From a virus, in IMG/VR virus record IMGVR_UViG_3300028590_000327, positions 1 through 25,623 of that record: a stretch of DNA of 25,623 nucleotides; one strand, given 5' to 3'. Positions 14,803-22,641 of the stretch are shown here, piece by piece (position 1 is the first letter of the stretch; every line of letters starts with the position of its first letter). Under the pieces are notes generated by a model. The model was not told the DNA's origin, did no database searches, and worked only from the letters and a program-made list of their open reading frames with translations. The position numbers were made by a program, and so were the translations under genes.

Positions 14803-15405
14803 ATGCTGAAATTTGAATTCGATCTGCGAGGACTCGACAAGCTCCCGGAAGCTCAGGAGACGCTCGTCAATGGGCTGGCCTCGCTGATGCAACAGGTGGG
14901 CGTCTACGTCCTCCAGGAGCAGAAGTTCAATTTTGAGGCGAAGTCCCGCGGCGGGACCGGGGCGGACGGCGTGAAGTGGAAGCCGCTCACGCAAACCACG
15001 GAGTTTCTGAAGCAGACGCGGTACATCAGCAAGACTCGCAAGAAAGACGAGACCGGATTCACTGAGAAGCAGAAGGCTGCGGCGCTGAAGAACCGCCGCA
15101 AGATGCGTGCGAAGCTCAACGCCAAAATGGGACCGTTCAAGCGGTCGCAGATCGGCGTGGACCGTGGGCTCCTGCGGAACAGTGTGAAGCCGGGTTATGC
15201 GGGGCCGGACGGAAAGGGGGGGAACATCCTCACCGTGAACGGAAACCGTGTAACAGTCGGATATGGCCGGGAGTATGCGAAATTCTTTGACGCCACCCGT
15301 CCGCTACTCCCGTCAGAAACCAGTCTCCCGGATGCGTGGAAACAAGGGATCGACGAGATTGCGCAGGAGTGGGTGGACGGGATCGCCAAGAGCCTGGGGC
15401 TATGA
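14803..15405 (+). CDS. Tail completion protein, phage virion morphogenesis family (Mu gpG / P2 gpS-like)
   Basis: A 200-residue basic protein. The family pattern is clear: EQKFNFEAKSRGGTGADGVKWKPLTQTT, a lysine/arginine-rich middle, then DRGLLRNSVKP, GNRVTVGYGREYAKFFDA and PDAWKQGIDEIAQEWVDGIAKSL. Members finish the head-proximal end of the tail. In this phage the gene lies after the tail tube rather than before it, and after a terminator, so it probably needs read-through or its own promoter. The ATG follows the terminator by six bases. Its stop overlaps a short ATG-started ORF of 14 codons (15402-15446) that is too small to call. Confidence 0.8.
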   Translation: MLKFEFDLRGLDKLPEAQETLVNGLASLMQQVGVYVLQEQKFNFEAKSRGGTGADGVKWKPLTQTTEFLKQTRYISKTRKKDETGFTEKQKAAALKNRRKMRAKLNAKMGPFKRSQIGVDRGLLRNSVKPGYAGPDGKGGNILTVNGNRVTVGYGREYAKFFDATRPLLPSETSLPDAWKQGIDEIAQEWVDGIAKSLGL

Positions 15406-15492
15406 GCAGAACCACGCACCAGTCAGCCATGACGGGCGGATTCTGAATCTGTGCGATGAATTGGGCGCTCCGCCCCATAAGCAGCCTCCGGC

Positions 15493-15500
15493 CCGATAAC
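15493..15500 (+). repeat. CCGATAAC motif upstream of the tape measure gene
   Basis: It lies in the non-coding stretch between the tail completion and tape measure genes, in the direction of transcription. Extended match: GGCCCGATAACGAG. Confidence 0.4.
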
Positions 15501-15537
15501 GAGAGGGAATCTACGCCCACGCTCTTGGCAGGTCAAC

Positions 15538-17085
15538 ATGGCGGCGAGTCTTGACATCACGGGGAATGCGTCCGGCGCGGCGAAGGCGCTGGATGAAGTG
15601 GAAAAGGGCGTCAAGGACGTTGCTTCCGAAACGAAGAAGGCAGAGCAGGCATCCGAGGAGTGGTTACAGGAACTTATTCGAGACGTCGAGAAGGCAACCG
15701 CGGCGAAGGATCAACTGGCGGAGCCGTCTGGGTGGCGCTCTCTGGCCTCAAATCTGGGGGAGTCCGCCAAGGGCGCTGGCGACCTGCGGGACGCCCTGGA
15801 TGGCAATATTGGGAAGCTCGCCGGACTGGCTCGCACGGCAGGGCCGATTGCTGCGATTGCGGCAGGGTTCGCGGCGGCGGCGGGTGCGGTCAAGGGCTTT
15901 TCTGCACTGGTGACGACGGCGGCCGAGAACGGGGACCAGGAGGCCCAGCGGCTAGTTAAGTCGGTGGCCTCGATTGGCGAGGCGTGGAGTGGGTTGACCA
16001 CGCGGATTACGTCCACGGATACGTTTCGCTGGCTGTTGGGGACAGTGCAGGCGGCGACGGAGGGCATTCGTGAGACCATCGCCGTTGTTGGTGAACTGAC
16101 AAATGTCTTTGGCGACTCCACGGATGCCTATGTTGAACAACAGGAGCGCATTAAGGCGGCTGGGGAGGCGCAGGCCGCTGTGAATCGGCAGTTGGCCGAG
16201 GCGGACAAGGTTCAGGCGGATTTGCAGAAGTCGCGGGACGCGGAGCGACTTCAGAATGCTGTGAACCGGATCACGAATCAGGGGCAGATTAACGCCCTTG
16301 TTCAAAAGGAAATCGAATTGCTGAAGCAGTTGGCGGCTGAGGGGAAGTTGACGGCCGAACAACAGGAAAAGTCGCGGCAGAAAATCGGGACGTTGGAAGC
16401 CCGGAGGCGGCAGATCCAGGCGGAGGCGGTCGCCGAACGGAAGCGCCAGATTGAGGAGCAGATTCGTGCCGAGGAAAGGGCGGCAAAAGAAATCTACGAC
16501 GCCCAGGTGAAGGCGGCTGAGGACTTCGCCAAAGAACAGGAGCGGCTGGCTAAGGAGGAGGAAAAGCGGAAGGAGCAGGAAGTTCGTGACGCGGAGGCTG
16601 CGGAGCGCGCGAAGCTGGATGCAGCCGACAAGGCGGCGCGGGAGCGTCAGGCCAGAATTGACGCACTCTCCAAGGAAAAGGGGGTGCAGGACACTTCTAC
16701 GCAGATCCGCGAGCAGGCGGGAAGTCAGCAAGCCATCATCAATCGGCTGGCTAGTAACGCGGGCGAGAAGGGTTCGGACGAATACCGGAAGGCGTACCGG
16801 CAGGCCACGATGCAGGCTCGCGGCGGGGCCAAAGTGTTTTCGGACGAAGAGATCGCGCAGGCCCAACAGCAGAACGCGGACGCCATCACGAACTCGCTGG
16901 AGAAATCCGGAAAGGTGAGTTCGGAGGTTGTTGACGCACTGAAGCAGGTGGGCGGGACGATTCAGGGGTTCAATCAAGAACAGGCCCAACTCTCGCAGGA
17001 CGTGGCGGTCATTAAGCAGTTCTTGGGAGACGTGGACAAGAGTGTGAAGACCCGCGCCCAGCGGATGGGAGGTAAGCAGATATGA
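15538..17085 (+). CDS. Tape measure protein (short)
   Basis: The tape measure sets tail length and is threaded into the host on infection. The protein is 515 residues long. It opens with a coiled-coil start (SLDITGNASGAAKALDEVEKGVKDVASETKKAE), then has a hydrophobic Ala/Gly-rich segment at about 92-128 (a candidate membrane-inserting region), and then very long charged helices rich in Glu, Lys, Arg, Gln and Ala at about 200-400. The family rule of about 0.15 nm per residue suggests a tail of about 75-80 nm. The tail assembly chaperone pair that usually precedes this gene is not seen. The stop overlaps the next ATG (ATGA). Confidence 0.85.
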   Translation: MAASLDITGNASGAAKALDEVEKGVKDVASETKKAEQASEEWLQELIRDVEKATAAKDQLAEPSGWRSLASNLGESAKGAGDLRDALDGNIGKLAGLARTAGPIAAIAAGFAAAAGAVKGFSALVTTAAENGDQEAQRLVKSVASIGEAWSGLTTRITSTDTFRWLLGTVQAATEGIRETIAVVGELTNVFGDSTDAYVEQQERIKAAGEAQAAVNRQLAEADKVQADLQKSRDAERLQNAVNRITNQGQINALVQKEIELLKQLAAEGKLTAEQQEKSRQKIGTLEARRRQIQAEAVAERKRQIEEQIRAEERAAKEIYDAQVKAAEDFAKEQERLAKEEEKRKEQEVRDAEAAERAKLDAADKAARERQARIDALSKEKGVQDTSTQIREQAGSQQAIINRLASNAGEKGSDEYRKAYRQATMQARGGAKVFSDEEIAQAQQQNADAITNSLEKSGKVSSEVVDALKQVGGTIQGFNQEQAQLSQDVAVIKQFLGDVDKSVKTRAQRMGGKQI

Positions 17086-18983
17086 GCGACCTCCGGTTCA
17101 AGGAATGGAACGCGGGAATCGAGACGTGGGACGACGTGGACACGTCCTCGCTCGGAATCTGTCAGGTGAAGTTGCAGCGGGGGAACTCTCACCCCGCCAT
17201 GCTCACGTTCACAGCGACGGCGGCGAACTACACCTTCCCGATGAACTACCAGACGTTTCTCCGCGTCTGGGATGAAGGGGCGTATCTGCCCGATGGGACG
17301 ACGCTTCAGGACGTGGACAACCCGATCTTTGAAGGCTGGGTGGAAGTCGTCACACCCGGTGAGTCCAACGAAGTTTCGATCACGGCTTACGACCCTTCGT
17401 ATCGCGCCGCCAAGCTCACGCTGATGAACCTCGCGTGGGACTCCGGCACGGCCCCGGATGCCGCGTCGTATCCCCGCATCGTCTTCAACTGCACTCAGGA
17501 CAGTTCCCCCGATTGGGCGTATTCGCGGACACTTCAGGCGACGTTGGGCGAGATCATCCAGACGGTTATGGATGACCACACTCTCCCTTTGCGGGCCATC
17601 TTCGCTGCGCCGGATTCCCCGGATGTTCCCTACGACACGACCGAACTGGCGGACCTGGGATCGGAACCGCAGGCGACCGTGTGCGGTCAGTCGGAATCCC
17701 TGCGGTCGTTCTGTGAGCGATTGCTGGCGGGATACGACCCGGCCATCAAGATGGTATTGGAACCGGGCACAAGGGTCTGGCACTTCCAGAACCTGAAGGA
17801 AGCCCCGGAAGTCACCGTCACGTTGAACGATCCGTCCAACGCAACGGGGATGGTTCTTTCTGCGGAGATCACGCGCAGCGCGGAGGGACGGTTTGGCGCC
17901 GTCGAGATCTACGGCCCTCCCACGGTCGAGTGGGCGACGGCGGTCTATGGGTCCGGTGGCACGGACACGATGGACCTGCTGGACGACTACCCGGCCGGGA
18001 CGACCCCGGACACGTTTCAATGCTGGTGGAAGTTCCAGATTGTCGATCCGGATTTCACGCGGTTCGTCCGCAAGGGGCCGTATGCGATCACGGTTCCCGG
18101 TCCCGTGGCGGTCTACGGAAAGAGTGACGGGAGCATTCCGTCCGCCGTCATTCCTTCGTACATCTCGACCCTCTGGCCGATCTTCACGGCGACGTTTCAG
18201 GACAACGACGGGGGGAGCGCTTTAGAGTCGGCGTTCTCCGGGTGGTGGATTGATTCCCGCACGGGCATCATCACCTTCGGAGCATCGGGCGAAACGTGCG
18301 TTTGCCGGTTCAATCCGGGCGCGGTGGGTTCGCGGATCGAAGCGCCCGAGTCGGCCACGTTCTACTATCCCCGCCTCGCGGAATCCCTGATGGTCCGCAA
18401 GCCGGCGTCAGGGTTCGAGGGGACCGCCTACACCGATGGCGGATTGGAGGACGTGCTGCGCCTCTATGACGAATCGCTCGCGGTGGGGTATGAGTTCGGC
18501 AACCCCGTCTCGTCAGCCACGCGCACGGCGAAGTTCGAGACATTCGCGCAGCAACTCCTGGATCAGAAAAAGGATTTGGTCTACGCGGGGGGGATGACCT
18601 TTGAAGGGATGCAGTACAAGTTCGGGTTCCTCAATACCCGCGTGAACATCGCTGCGAAGGATGATGACGGGGCGGCACTGGATGTGGGCTGGAGCGCCAT
18701 CGGGGCACTCGTCTCGGATGTGGAGTACGACTACGAACAAGGCACAACCACGATCCAGTTTTCGAGCGATCAACTGGAGGCGTTGGCCATTGACCCGGAA
18801 GAGATGAAGCGGCGGCTGAAGATTCTGCCGGCGGAAAAAGTGTTCTGGTACACATGGAATGCGATCACGTTCCGGCGCCGCCCGTCGTCGTTCGGAATTG
18901 GGGCGGGGATGGGCGGCGGGGATGTGGTCGCCACGGCCACGCTGACGAGCGCCTACGTCGACACCGAAGGGAATCTGGCGTAA
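17082..18983 (+). CDS. Tail hub / distal tail protein (gpD/late-control-like)
   Basis: A 633-residue protein directly after the tape measure, starting in an ATGA overlap. N-terminal parts (FEGWVEVVTPGESNEVSITAYDPSYRAAKLTLMN) look like the OB-fold/hub region of tail proteins related to P2 gpD, T4 gp27 and siphophage tail hubs. The middle (EPGTRVWHFQNLKEAPEVTVTLNDPSN, ITRSAEGRFGAVEIYGPP) matches how such hubs continue. A long insertion with beta-sandwich character at about 280-420 may be a carbohydrate-binding domain. The stop overlaps the ATG of the next gene (TAATG). It is likely to seal the tube and link it to the tip fibres. Confidence 0.75.
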   Translation: MSDLRFKEWNAGIETWDDVDTSSLGICQVKLQRGNSHPAMLTFTATAANYTFPMNYQTFLRVWDEGAYLPDGTTLQDVDNPIFEGWVEVVTPGESNEVSITAYDPSYRAAKLTLMNLAWDSGTAPDAASYPRIVFNCTQDSSPDWAYSRTLQATLGEIIQTVMDDHTLPLRAIFAAPDSPDVPYDTTELADLGSEPQATVCGQSESLRSFCERLLAGYDPAIKMVLEPGTRVWHFQNLKEAPEVTVTLNDPSNATGMVLSAEITRSAEGRFGAVEIYGPPTVEWATAVYGSGGTDTMDLLDDYPAGTTPDTFQCWWKFQIVDPDFTRFVRKGPYAITVPGPVAVYGKSDGSIPSAVIPSYISTLWPIFTATFQDNDGGSALESAFSGWWIDSRTGIITFGASGETCVCRFNPGAVGSRIEAPESATFYYPRLAESLMVRKPASGFEGTAYTDGGLEDVLRLYDESLAVGYEFGNPVSSATRTAKFETFAQQLLDQKKDLVYAGGMTFEGMQYKFGFLNTRVNIAAKDDDGAALDVGWSAIGALVSDVEYDYEQGTTTIQFSSDQLEALAIDPEEMKRRLKILPAEKVFWYTWNAITFRRRPSSFGIGAGMGGGDVVATATLTSAYVDTEGNLA

Positions 18984-19954
18984 TGCTCTGGCCGCTCGAA
19001 CGCGCGGTCCATAGCCGCGATGTGGAACAACGATTGTTGCAGCTCCAGACGCAACTGTGGCGGATGGAGCGGATGACGATTCCGAACCCGGTGGGGCATT
19101 ATCCCGTCTCGAACAACTTCCCGTTGCCGCCCCTGCCTCCCGATGGATGTTCGACGGTCTGCATCGAAGGCACGCCCACCATCCCGCTGGGTGGGGGGTA
19201 TGCGTTCCGGAGGTTGTCGATTCTGGGGGCGAACGCTTCGGCGATCGTCTACCTCGATTGGGATGGGTCCGCATGGATCAGCGGCACGATCCCGCTCATC
19301 ACTCCGCTGGTGTGCTCTGGCCAGTCGATCAACCTGCGCTGGAAGATGACGGCCGCGGGCATCGGCGTGGGGGACGTGACGCTCGTCCTCCAGTATCAGG
19401 TTCCGATTGTTGGCCCCGCTTGGAACGACGGCCCGACGTGGAGCAATACGGTCGTCTGGAACACGATGTGCGGCCTGTCGTTCACGGGCGGGGCGGACTT
19501 CGATACCGGGACGTGCAATCAGTCCACGCCCACCGATGTGTGCGTGAACCCGGTCAACCTGTGCGATGGCGAGGCCGCGACATTCTTCGCGACGACACGC
19601 ACTCTGACACTGACCGTATCAGGCATCTCGAACGGCACAGAAGCCGGATGCGGGTTCTACAACCGATCGTGGTCCCTGACGTATGGAGCGCACCCGGGTA
19701 CGGCCTACAGCCTGTGGAGAGAACAATTCACCAGCGGTGTCAATGACTATTACGCGGTTGTCGATTGGGCGAATCCGACATCCCTGTCGTTGTCGTTCAT
19801 CAAGAAAACGCCCTCATTACAGTTTCGCGTCAGCCCTCTTTATTCGGCCCTGAAGTGCGATGCCCTGATCCCTGGCGTGACCACCTTCACCGGAGGATCT
19901 GGCGTTGGGTATTGCGTGGGCTGGCCCGCCACCATTGACGTAACCGTGACATGA
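18983..19954 (+). CDS. Tail tip / fibre-like protein with coiled-coil start and Cys-rich beta body
   Basis: A 323-residue protein. The first 30 residues (AVHSRDVEQRLLQLQTQLWRMERM) form a probable coiled coil, followed by NPVGHYPV and a proline-rich linker, then a beta-rich body with about ten cysteines (CSTVCIEG, TMCGLSF, GTCNQSTPTDVCVNPVNLCDGEA, GCGFYN, CDALIPGV, GYCVGW). The coiled coil would trimerise the protein, and the body is the candidate receptor-binding part. The open frame continues upstream to 18854, but the ATG at 18983 overlaps the stop of the hub gene (TAATG) and is the natural start. The many cysteines are unusual for a virion tip protein and may form disulfides or bind metal. 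Confidence 0.7.
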   Translation: MLWPLERAVHSRDVEQRLLQLQTQLWRMERMTIPNPVGHYPVSNNFPLPPLPPDGCSTVCIEGTPTIPLGGGYAFRRLSILGANASAIVYLDWDGSAWISGTIPLITPLVCSGQSINLRWKMTAAGIGVGDVTLVLQYQVPIVGPAWNDGPTWSNTVVWNTMCGLSFTGGADFDTGTCNQSTPTDVCVNPVNLCDGEAATFFATTRTLTLTVSGISNGTEAGCGFYNRSWSLTYGAHPGTAYSLWREQFTSGVNDYYAVVDWANPTSLSLSFIKKTPSLQFRVSPLYSALKCDALIPGVTTFTGGSGVGYCVGWPATIDVTVT

Positions 19955-20124
19955 ACATTTCCCTGACGCAATTCCCCGCAGAGGAGGCCGCATGGAAGCG
20001 GGCCATCGAACAGAAGATCGTGGAACTGGAATCGAGAGTCTTCCGGTTGGAACAGGAGATCGCCCAACTCACCCGGAATCAGGTGGGCAACTTCCCGGTC
20101 GATCCCAACGTGACGCTTCCGTGA
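19951..20124 (+). CDS. 57-residue coiled-coil protein, tail-tip mini-module
   Basis: The ATG overlaps the stop of the tip gene (ATGA). The protein is almost entirely one amphipathic helix (EEAAWKRAIEQKIVELESRV, FRLEQEIAQLTRN) followed by NQVGNFPVDPNVTLP. The same order, coiled coil then N-x-V-G-x-(Y/F)-P-V, occurs at the N-terminus of the neighbouring 323-residue tip protein (NPVGHYPV), so the two appear to share a module. It could co-assemble with the tip trimer or be a remnant of a second fibre. The GTG of the next gene overlaps its stop. Confidence 0.6.
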   Translation: MNISLTQFPAEEAAWKRAIEQKIVELESRVFRLEQEIAQLTRNQVGNFPVDPNVTLP

Positions 20125-20873
20125 GTTGGTGCAGTGGGAAGTGTCCGCACTATTCCACCTCTCAGAACGCCTGCCGGCTGGTGGGAGCGATGGCGGGGGC
20201 GATCCCTGTTCCCGTCTCCCCGGAGGAATGCGAGCGCTGCAAAGCCTCTCCTGAGCCGACGCTGCGGAGTCCCAACGTGGTGACGGCGGCGGCGTTATCC
20301 CGGTTCAAGGCGGGCAAGCGGAGCACCGCGCGCGCGCGCGGTGCGTTTTCAACCCCGGCGGTCGCCAACCTGCCGGCTCCAGACCAGCCCGCCTACACCG
20401 AGGCGGATTTCCCCTGCCCGCACCGGGGGCCGCAGTCGGTGGACGCGGAAGGGAATCCCGCGTCGTTCCAATGCACGCCCTGCGACGGCGGCCGGCTGCA
20501 TGTCCTCTACGACTGCGCGAAGCACGGCCGGGAATGCACGGTGTTCGCGAGCCGGGCGAAGGGGAAGGACGGGGCGCAGGTGCTTCAGTGCATCGCCTGT
20601 GACGACCTGCCCTCACGGATTGTCGAGGAACCCGTCAATCCGCTTCATGGTGTCGGGAGCGTAATCGGGATTGGCGGGCTTCCACCTGAAGACGGGGGGC
20701 TTCTCGCCGGGGGCGGGGAACGTCCAGTCCCCGTGACCGCCGAGAACGGCCTCCCGGTGACACTCAGCGAGTCCGTCCCGGATGCCGCGGGAGTACGCCT
20801 GCCTCGCGACGGAGGAATACCGGATTCCGGAAGCGAACACAGCCCCCACACTGAACGCGACGGAGAACAGTAG
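20121..20873 (+). CDS. Cys-rich zinc-binding protein with planctomycete-type CPHRG motif
   Basis: GTG 20121 overlaps the stop of the coiled-coil gene. The 250-residue protein has an N-terminal cluster (SWCSGKCPHYSTSQNAC, EECERC) and a second cluster at about residues 97-160: FPCPHRGP, FQCTPCDGG, LYDCAKHGRECTVF, LQCIACDDL. This second pattern is a zinc-knuckle-like unit often seen in planctomycete and associated phage proteins, sometimes fused to glycosyltransferases. Between the clusters palindrome copy 4 is translated as STARARGA in a linker. The last 85 or so residues are glycine/proline-rich and lie antisense to a convincing leftward gene (20613-20882), so the functional protein may effectively end near residue 165. 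No enzyme domain is seen. Confidence 0.65.
   Translation: MSWCSGKCPHYSTSQNACRLVGAMAGAIPVPVSPEECERCKASPEPTLRSPNVVTAAALSRFKAGKRSTARARGAFSTPAVANLPAPDQPAYTEADFPCPHRGPQSVDAEGNPASFQCTPCDGGRLHVLYDCAKHGRECTVFASRAKGKDGAQVLQCIACDDLPSRIVEEPVNPLHGVGSVIGIGGLPPEDGGLLAGGGERPVPVTAENGLPVTLSESVPDAAGVRLPRDGGIPDSGSEHSPHTERDGEQ
20323..20344. repeat. GC-alternating palindrome, copy 4
   Basis: The same 18-bp core with outer arms GC/GC (22-bp perfect palindrome), inside the zinc-binding protein gene, read as STARARGA between the two cysteine clusters. Confidence 0.95.
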
Positions 20874-20882
20874 CAGTTTCAT
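20613..20882 (-). CDS. Small secreted or membrane-anchored protein, unknown
   Basis: An 89-residue protein read leftward. It begins with a classic hydrophobic signal or signal-anchor (MKLLLFSVAFSVGAVFASG) and continues with a hydrophilic region containing ARQAYSRGIRDGLAECHREAVLGGHG and ending KPANPDYAPDTMKRIDGFLDNP. On the minus strand the ATG has a good AAAGGA Shine-Dalgarno seven to eight bases upstream. It is the third gene of the leftward run integrase, DUF1580, membrane protein, with small gaps, so it is probably expressed in lysogeny (for example in superinfection exclusion). It overlaps the 3' third of the rightward zinc-binding gene over 261 bases. Confidence 0.65.
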   Translation of the reverse strand: MKLLLFSVAFSVGAVFASGIRYSSVARQAYSRGIRDGLAECHREAVLGGHGDWTFPAPGEKPPVFRWKPANPDYAPDTMKRIDGFLDNP

Positions 20883-20939
20883 CGGGGTTCCTTTCCCACC
20901 ACGTCATCGTCGAAGTGAACGCAGCCGCGGGCCGAAGGA

Positions 20940-21185
20940 TCACAACAATCCGGCCGCGATCAGTTTTTGTCGCGTGTCCGCCACGGCGTCAGTTTCCAGA
21001 CGCTTCGCCGTCTGCCCCTGGGTAAATGCGTCGAAATCGGCATCCGTCGTGAGCCATCGTCCTCCGACGAACTGAGCATTCAGCCGCACACCGCGCACGC
21101 CCTTCCGCAACCATCGCCATTGCGTGGCCGGTGACGGGGCTTTCCCGACCTTCTCCAGTGCCACTTCCCCAATCGGACGCAACAT
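20940..21185 (-). CDS. DUF1580-like helix-turn-helix protein (putative excisionase / regulator)
   Basis: An 81-residue protein. The pattern PSPATQWRWLRKGVRGVRLNAQFVGGRWLTTDADFDAFTQ is that of the planctomycete DUF1580 group and of MerR/excisionase-type winged helix proteins (W-R-W...G-x-R-G-V-x-L...G-G-R-x-x-T...F). Such proteins next to a tyrosine integrase usually control excision direction. The ATG has AAAGGGGG about five bases upstream. The gene lies 44 bases downstream of the integrase on the same strand; a CCGATAAC motif occurs in that gap. The partner relationship is inferred from adjacency. Confidence 0.78.
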   Translation of the reverse strand: MLRPIGEVALEKVGKAPSPATQWRWLRKGVRGVRLNAQFVGGRWLTTDADFDAFTQGQTAKRLETDAVADTRQKLIAAGLL

Positions 21186-21205
21186 AGAACCCCCTTTGAC
21201 AGAGG

Positions 21206-21213
21206 GTTATCGG
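21206..21213 (-). repeat. CCGATAAC motif between integrase and DUF1580
   Basis: On the minus strand, in the 44-base gap of the leftward operon, in the direction of its transcription. Confidence 0.4.
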
Positions 21214-21229
21214 GACCGCTCACACCATT

Positions 21230-22348
21230 TCATCCGATGCGGGCCATCAACGCTTTGGCCGCGTCCAGATCCTTTTCCGCGTAGATCTCCGTTGTGGCGG
21301 TGTGGGCGTGTCCGAGGACCGTCCGGGCGATTTCAATCCCGCCCTCTTTCCTCGCCAGCGTCCCGAAGGAATGCCGGATCTGGTGCGGATGCCAGACATG
21401 CTCCGCACGCCACGCCGCGGCCTCCACGCTCTTGGATCGGCGGAGATGCTTCGGCATTCCAAACGCTTCCTCACAAGCCCGCTGGATGGCCTTGCGATAC
21501 GCCCCGGTGCTCTGCCGTCGCCTGGGATGCCGCGAGAACAGGAACGCCGTGAGATCGGTCGTGAGACGTTCCCGGATGATGGCCTGACCCTTCGGTCCAA
21601 TGGGAATGACCCGGCCGCGGCCGTGATGCTCTGTTTTGTGGGAGTTGGGGCGGTATTCCCAGACATCGCCCGCCATCGTGAGATCACAGGCCCGCATGAT
21701 GAGGATTTCACCGGGACGGGCGCCGGTCGCTTGCTGCATCCTGACAGCCGCGTTCGGAGCGTCCGGGAGGTACGGCAATGTGGCGGCGACAACAGCCGCG
21801 TCTACGGGCCGCACAGGGGCCGTCTCGCGAACTCCAGACCGGCCGCGGCGGAGAGGCTCCATCGCCTCCAGCCCGGCCACGATGGTGGGACTCACAAATT
21901 CCTGCCCAACCGCCCATCGAAACATCCGCACGAGTCGGCCGATTTGTGAGTTGATCGTGGATCGGGCGCACCCGCCGTCAATCAGTGCCGTGCGCACCAC
22001 GCGAAGTTTCTGGGGGCTGAAGTCTCGGACCTGGATCGCGTCGAATAACCGCACGAGGGGTTTGATTGCGTTGCGGATGCAATGCACTTCGGACGTGACC
22101 TCGCCGTTCTTGACGTAATAGGTTTGTGCGTGGCCGAAGTACGCCAGTGCGAGTTGGCCGACCGTCATTTCAGGGAAGCCCTGCGCCGCGTGGCGGTTCT
22201 GCCATGCGGCAATCAGTTCCCGGTATCGCGCCTTTGATTCGTCCGAGTCGAACGGGCCGAGGTAGTGATCCTTTCCGTCCAGATGCACGCGAGCCTGACC
22301 GCTGGCCCGGTGCAGTGAATACTTCGGAACCCTCCGTGAACGCGCCAT
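21230..22348 (-). CDS. int: Tyrosine recombinase integrase, planctomycete type
   Basis: It integrates and excises the phage genome at att sites. The 372-residue protein (start ATG at 22348, MARSRRVPKYSLH) has an N-terminal arm-binding part, a core-binding domain (YFGHAQTYYVKNGEVTSEVHCIRNAIKPLVRLF) and a complete catalytic domain: Arg211 in ATGARPGEIL, Lys238 in HKTEHH, His322 and Arg325 in HPHQIRHSFGTLA, His347 in VLGHAH and nucleophile Tyr356 in TEIYAE. All six expected residues are present, so it is likely active. The frame is open 33 codons further upstream, but that stretch is low quality; the ATG at 22348 has a G-rich leader (GGTGGGGG). Its style, with HAxxYY...TSEV, is common in Planctomycetes. 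Confidence 0.93.
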   Translation of the reverse strand: MARSRRVPKYSLHRASGQARVHLDGKDHYLGPFDSDESKARYRELIAAWQNRHAAQGFPEMTVGQLALAYFGHAQTYYVKNGEVTSEVHCIRNAIKPLVRLFDAIQVRDFSPQKLRVVRTALIDGGCARSTINSQIGRLVRMFRWAVGQEFVSPTIVAGLEAMEPLRRGRSGVRETAPVRPVDAAVVAATLPYLPDAPNAAVRMQQATGARPGEILIMRACDLTMAGDVWEYRPNSHKTEHHGRGRVIPIGPKGQAIIRERLTTDLTAFLFSRHPRRRQSTGAYRKAIQRACEEAFGMPKHLRRSKSVEAAAWRAEHVWHPHQIRHSFGTLARKEGGIEIARTVLGHAHTATTEIYAEKDLDAAKALMARIG

Positions 22349-22426
22349 CCCCCACCCCCACCACAGAGTTGGTAAAACGTCGGTAACGGAATGACTCGCA
22401 CCCTGCAAAACACCGTTCCGCGGGCC

Positions 22427-22434
22427 GTTATCGG
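22427..22434 (-). repeat. CCGATAAC motif upstream of integrase
   Basis: On the minus strand about 80 bases before the integrase ATG, inside a larger palindromic context GGCCGATAACGGCC (22426-22439 read on the minus strand), in the direction of integrase transcription. Confidence 0.4.
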
Positions 22435-22569
22435 CCATGCGACTCAACCGCCGGACGCATTTGGCGATTCAATCGCAACTCCCATGCGCGCCAACAGGTT
22501 GCGGCGTCATCCCACCGGATGCTTACCTATCACTACCGCTCACAGTTTTTCAAGGCCGCGGGCGCGGAA

Positions 22570-22587
22570 TTGGTACGACTTGGTACG
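22570..22587 (+). repeat. Tandem TTGGTACG repeat, 10-base period
   Basis: TTGGTACG occurs at 22570-22577 and again at 22580-22587, exactly one DNA turn apart, about 35-50 bases upstream of the -10 element at 22623. This spacing fits binding sites for a regulator that contacts the same face of the helix, or integrase arm sites. Confidence 0.45.
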
Positions 22588-22619
22588 GACGATTTGACTT
22601 CCACTCGCCTCGATTCCCG

Positions 22620-22641
22620 TGCTATACTGAACGTGTGTTCA
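22620..22641 (+). promoter_or_regulatory. Extended -10 promoter with operator-like palindrome at the start site
   Basis: TATACT at 22623-22628 is preceded by TGC (22620-22622), making an extended -10 element. A TTGACT at 22594-22599 is too far upstream (23-base gap) to be a standard -35. The last T of the -10 begins a perfect inverted repeat, TGAAC-GTGT-GTTCA (22628-22641), which would cover the transcription start. A repressor bound there would block initiation. Confidence 0.55.

Noticed and set aside
15952-18020. Two long minus-strand ORFs opposite the tape measure and hub genes
   Set aside because: The Leu/Arg-rich product opposite the coiled coil is the expected reverse reading of Glu/Lys/Gln codons; no independent start signal.
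22349-22640. Attachment site (attP) next to integrase
   Set aside because: No tRNA end or repeated core can be recognised from a single copy; locating it needs the host junctions.
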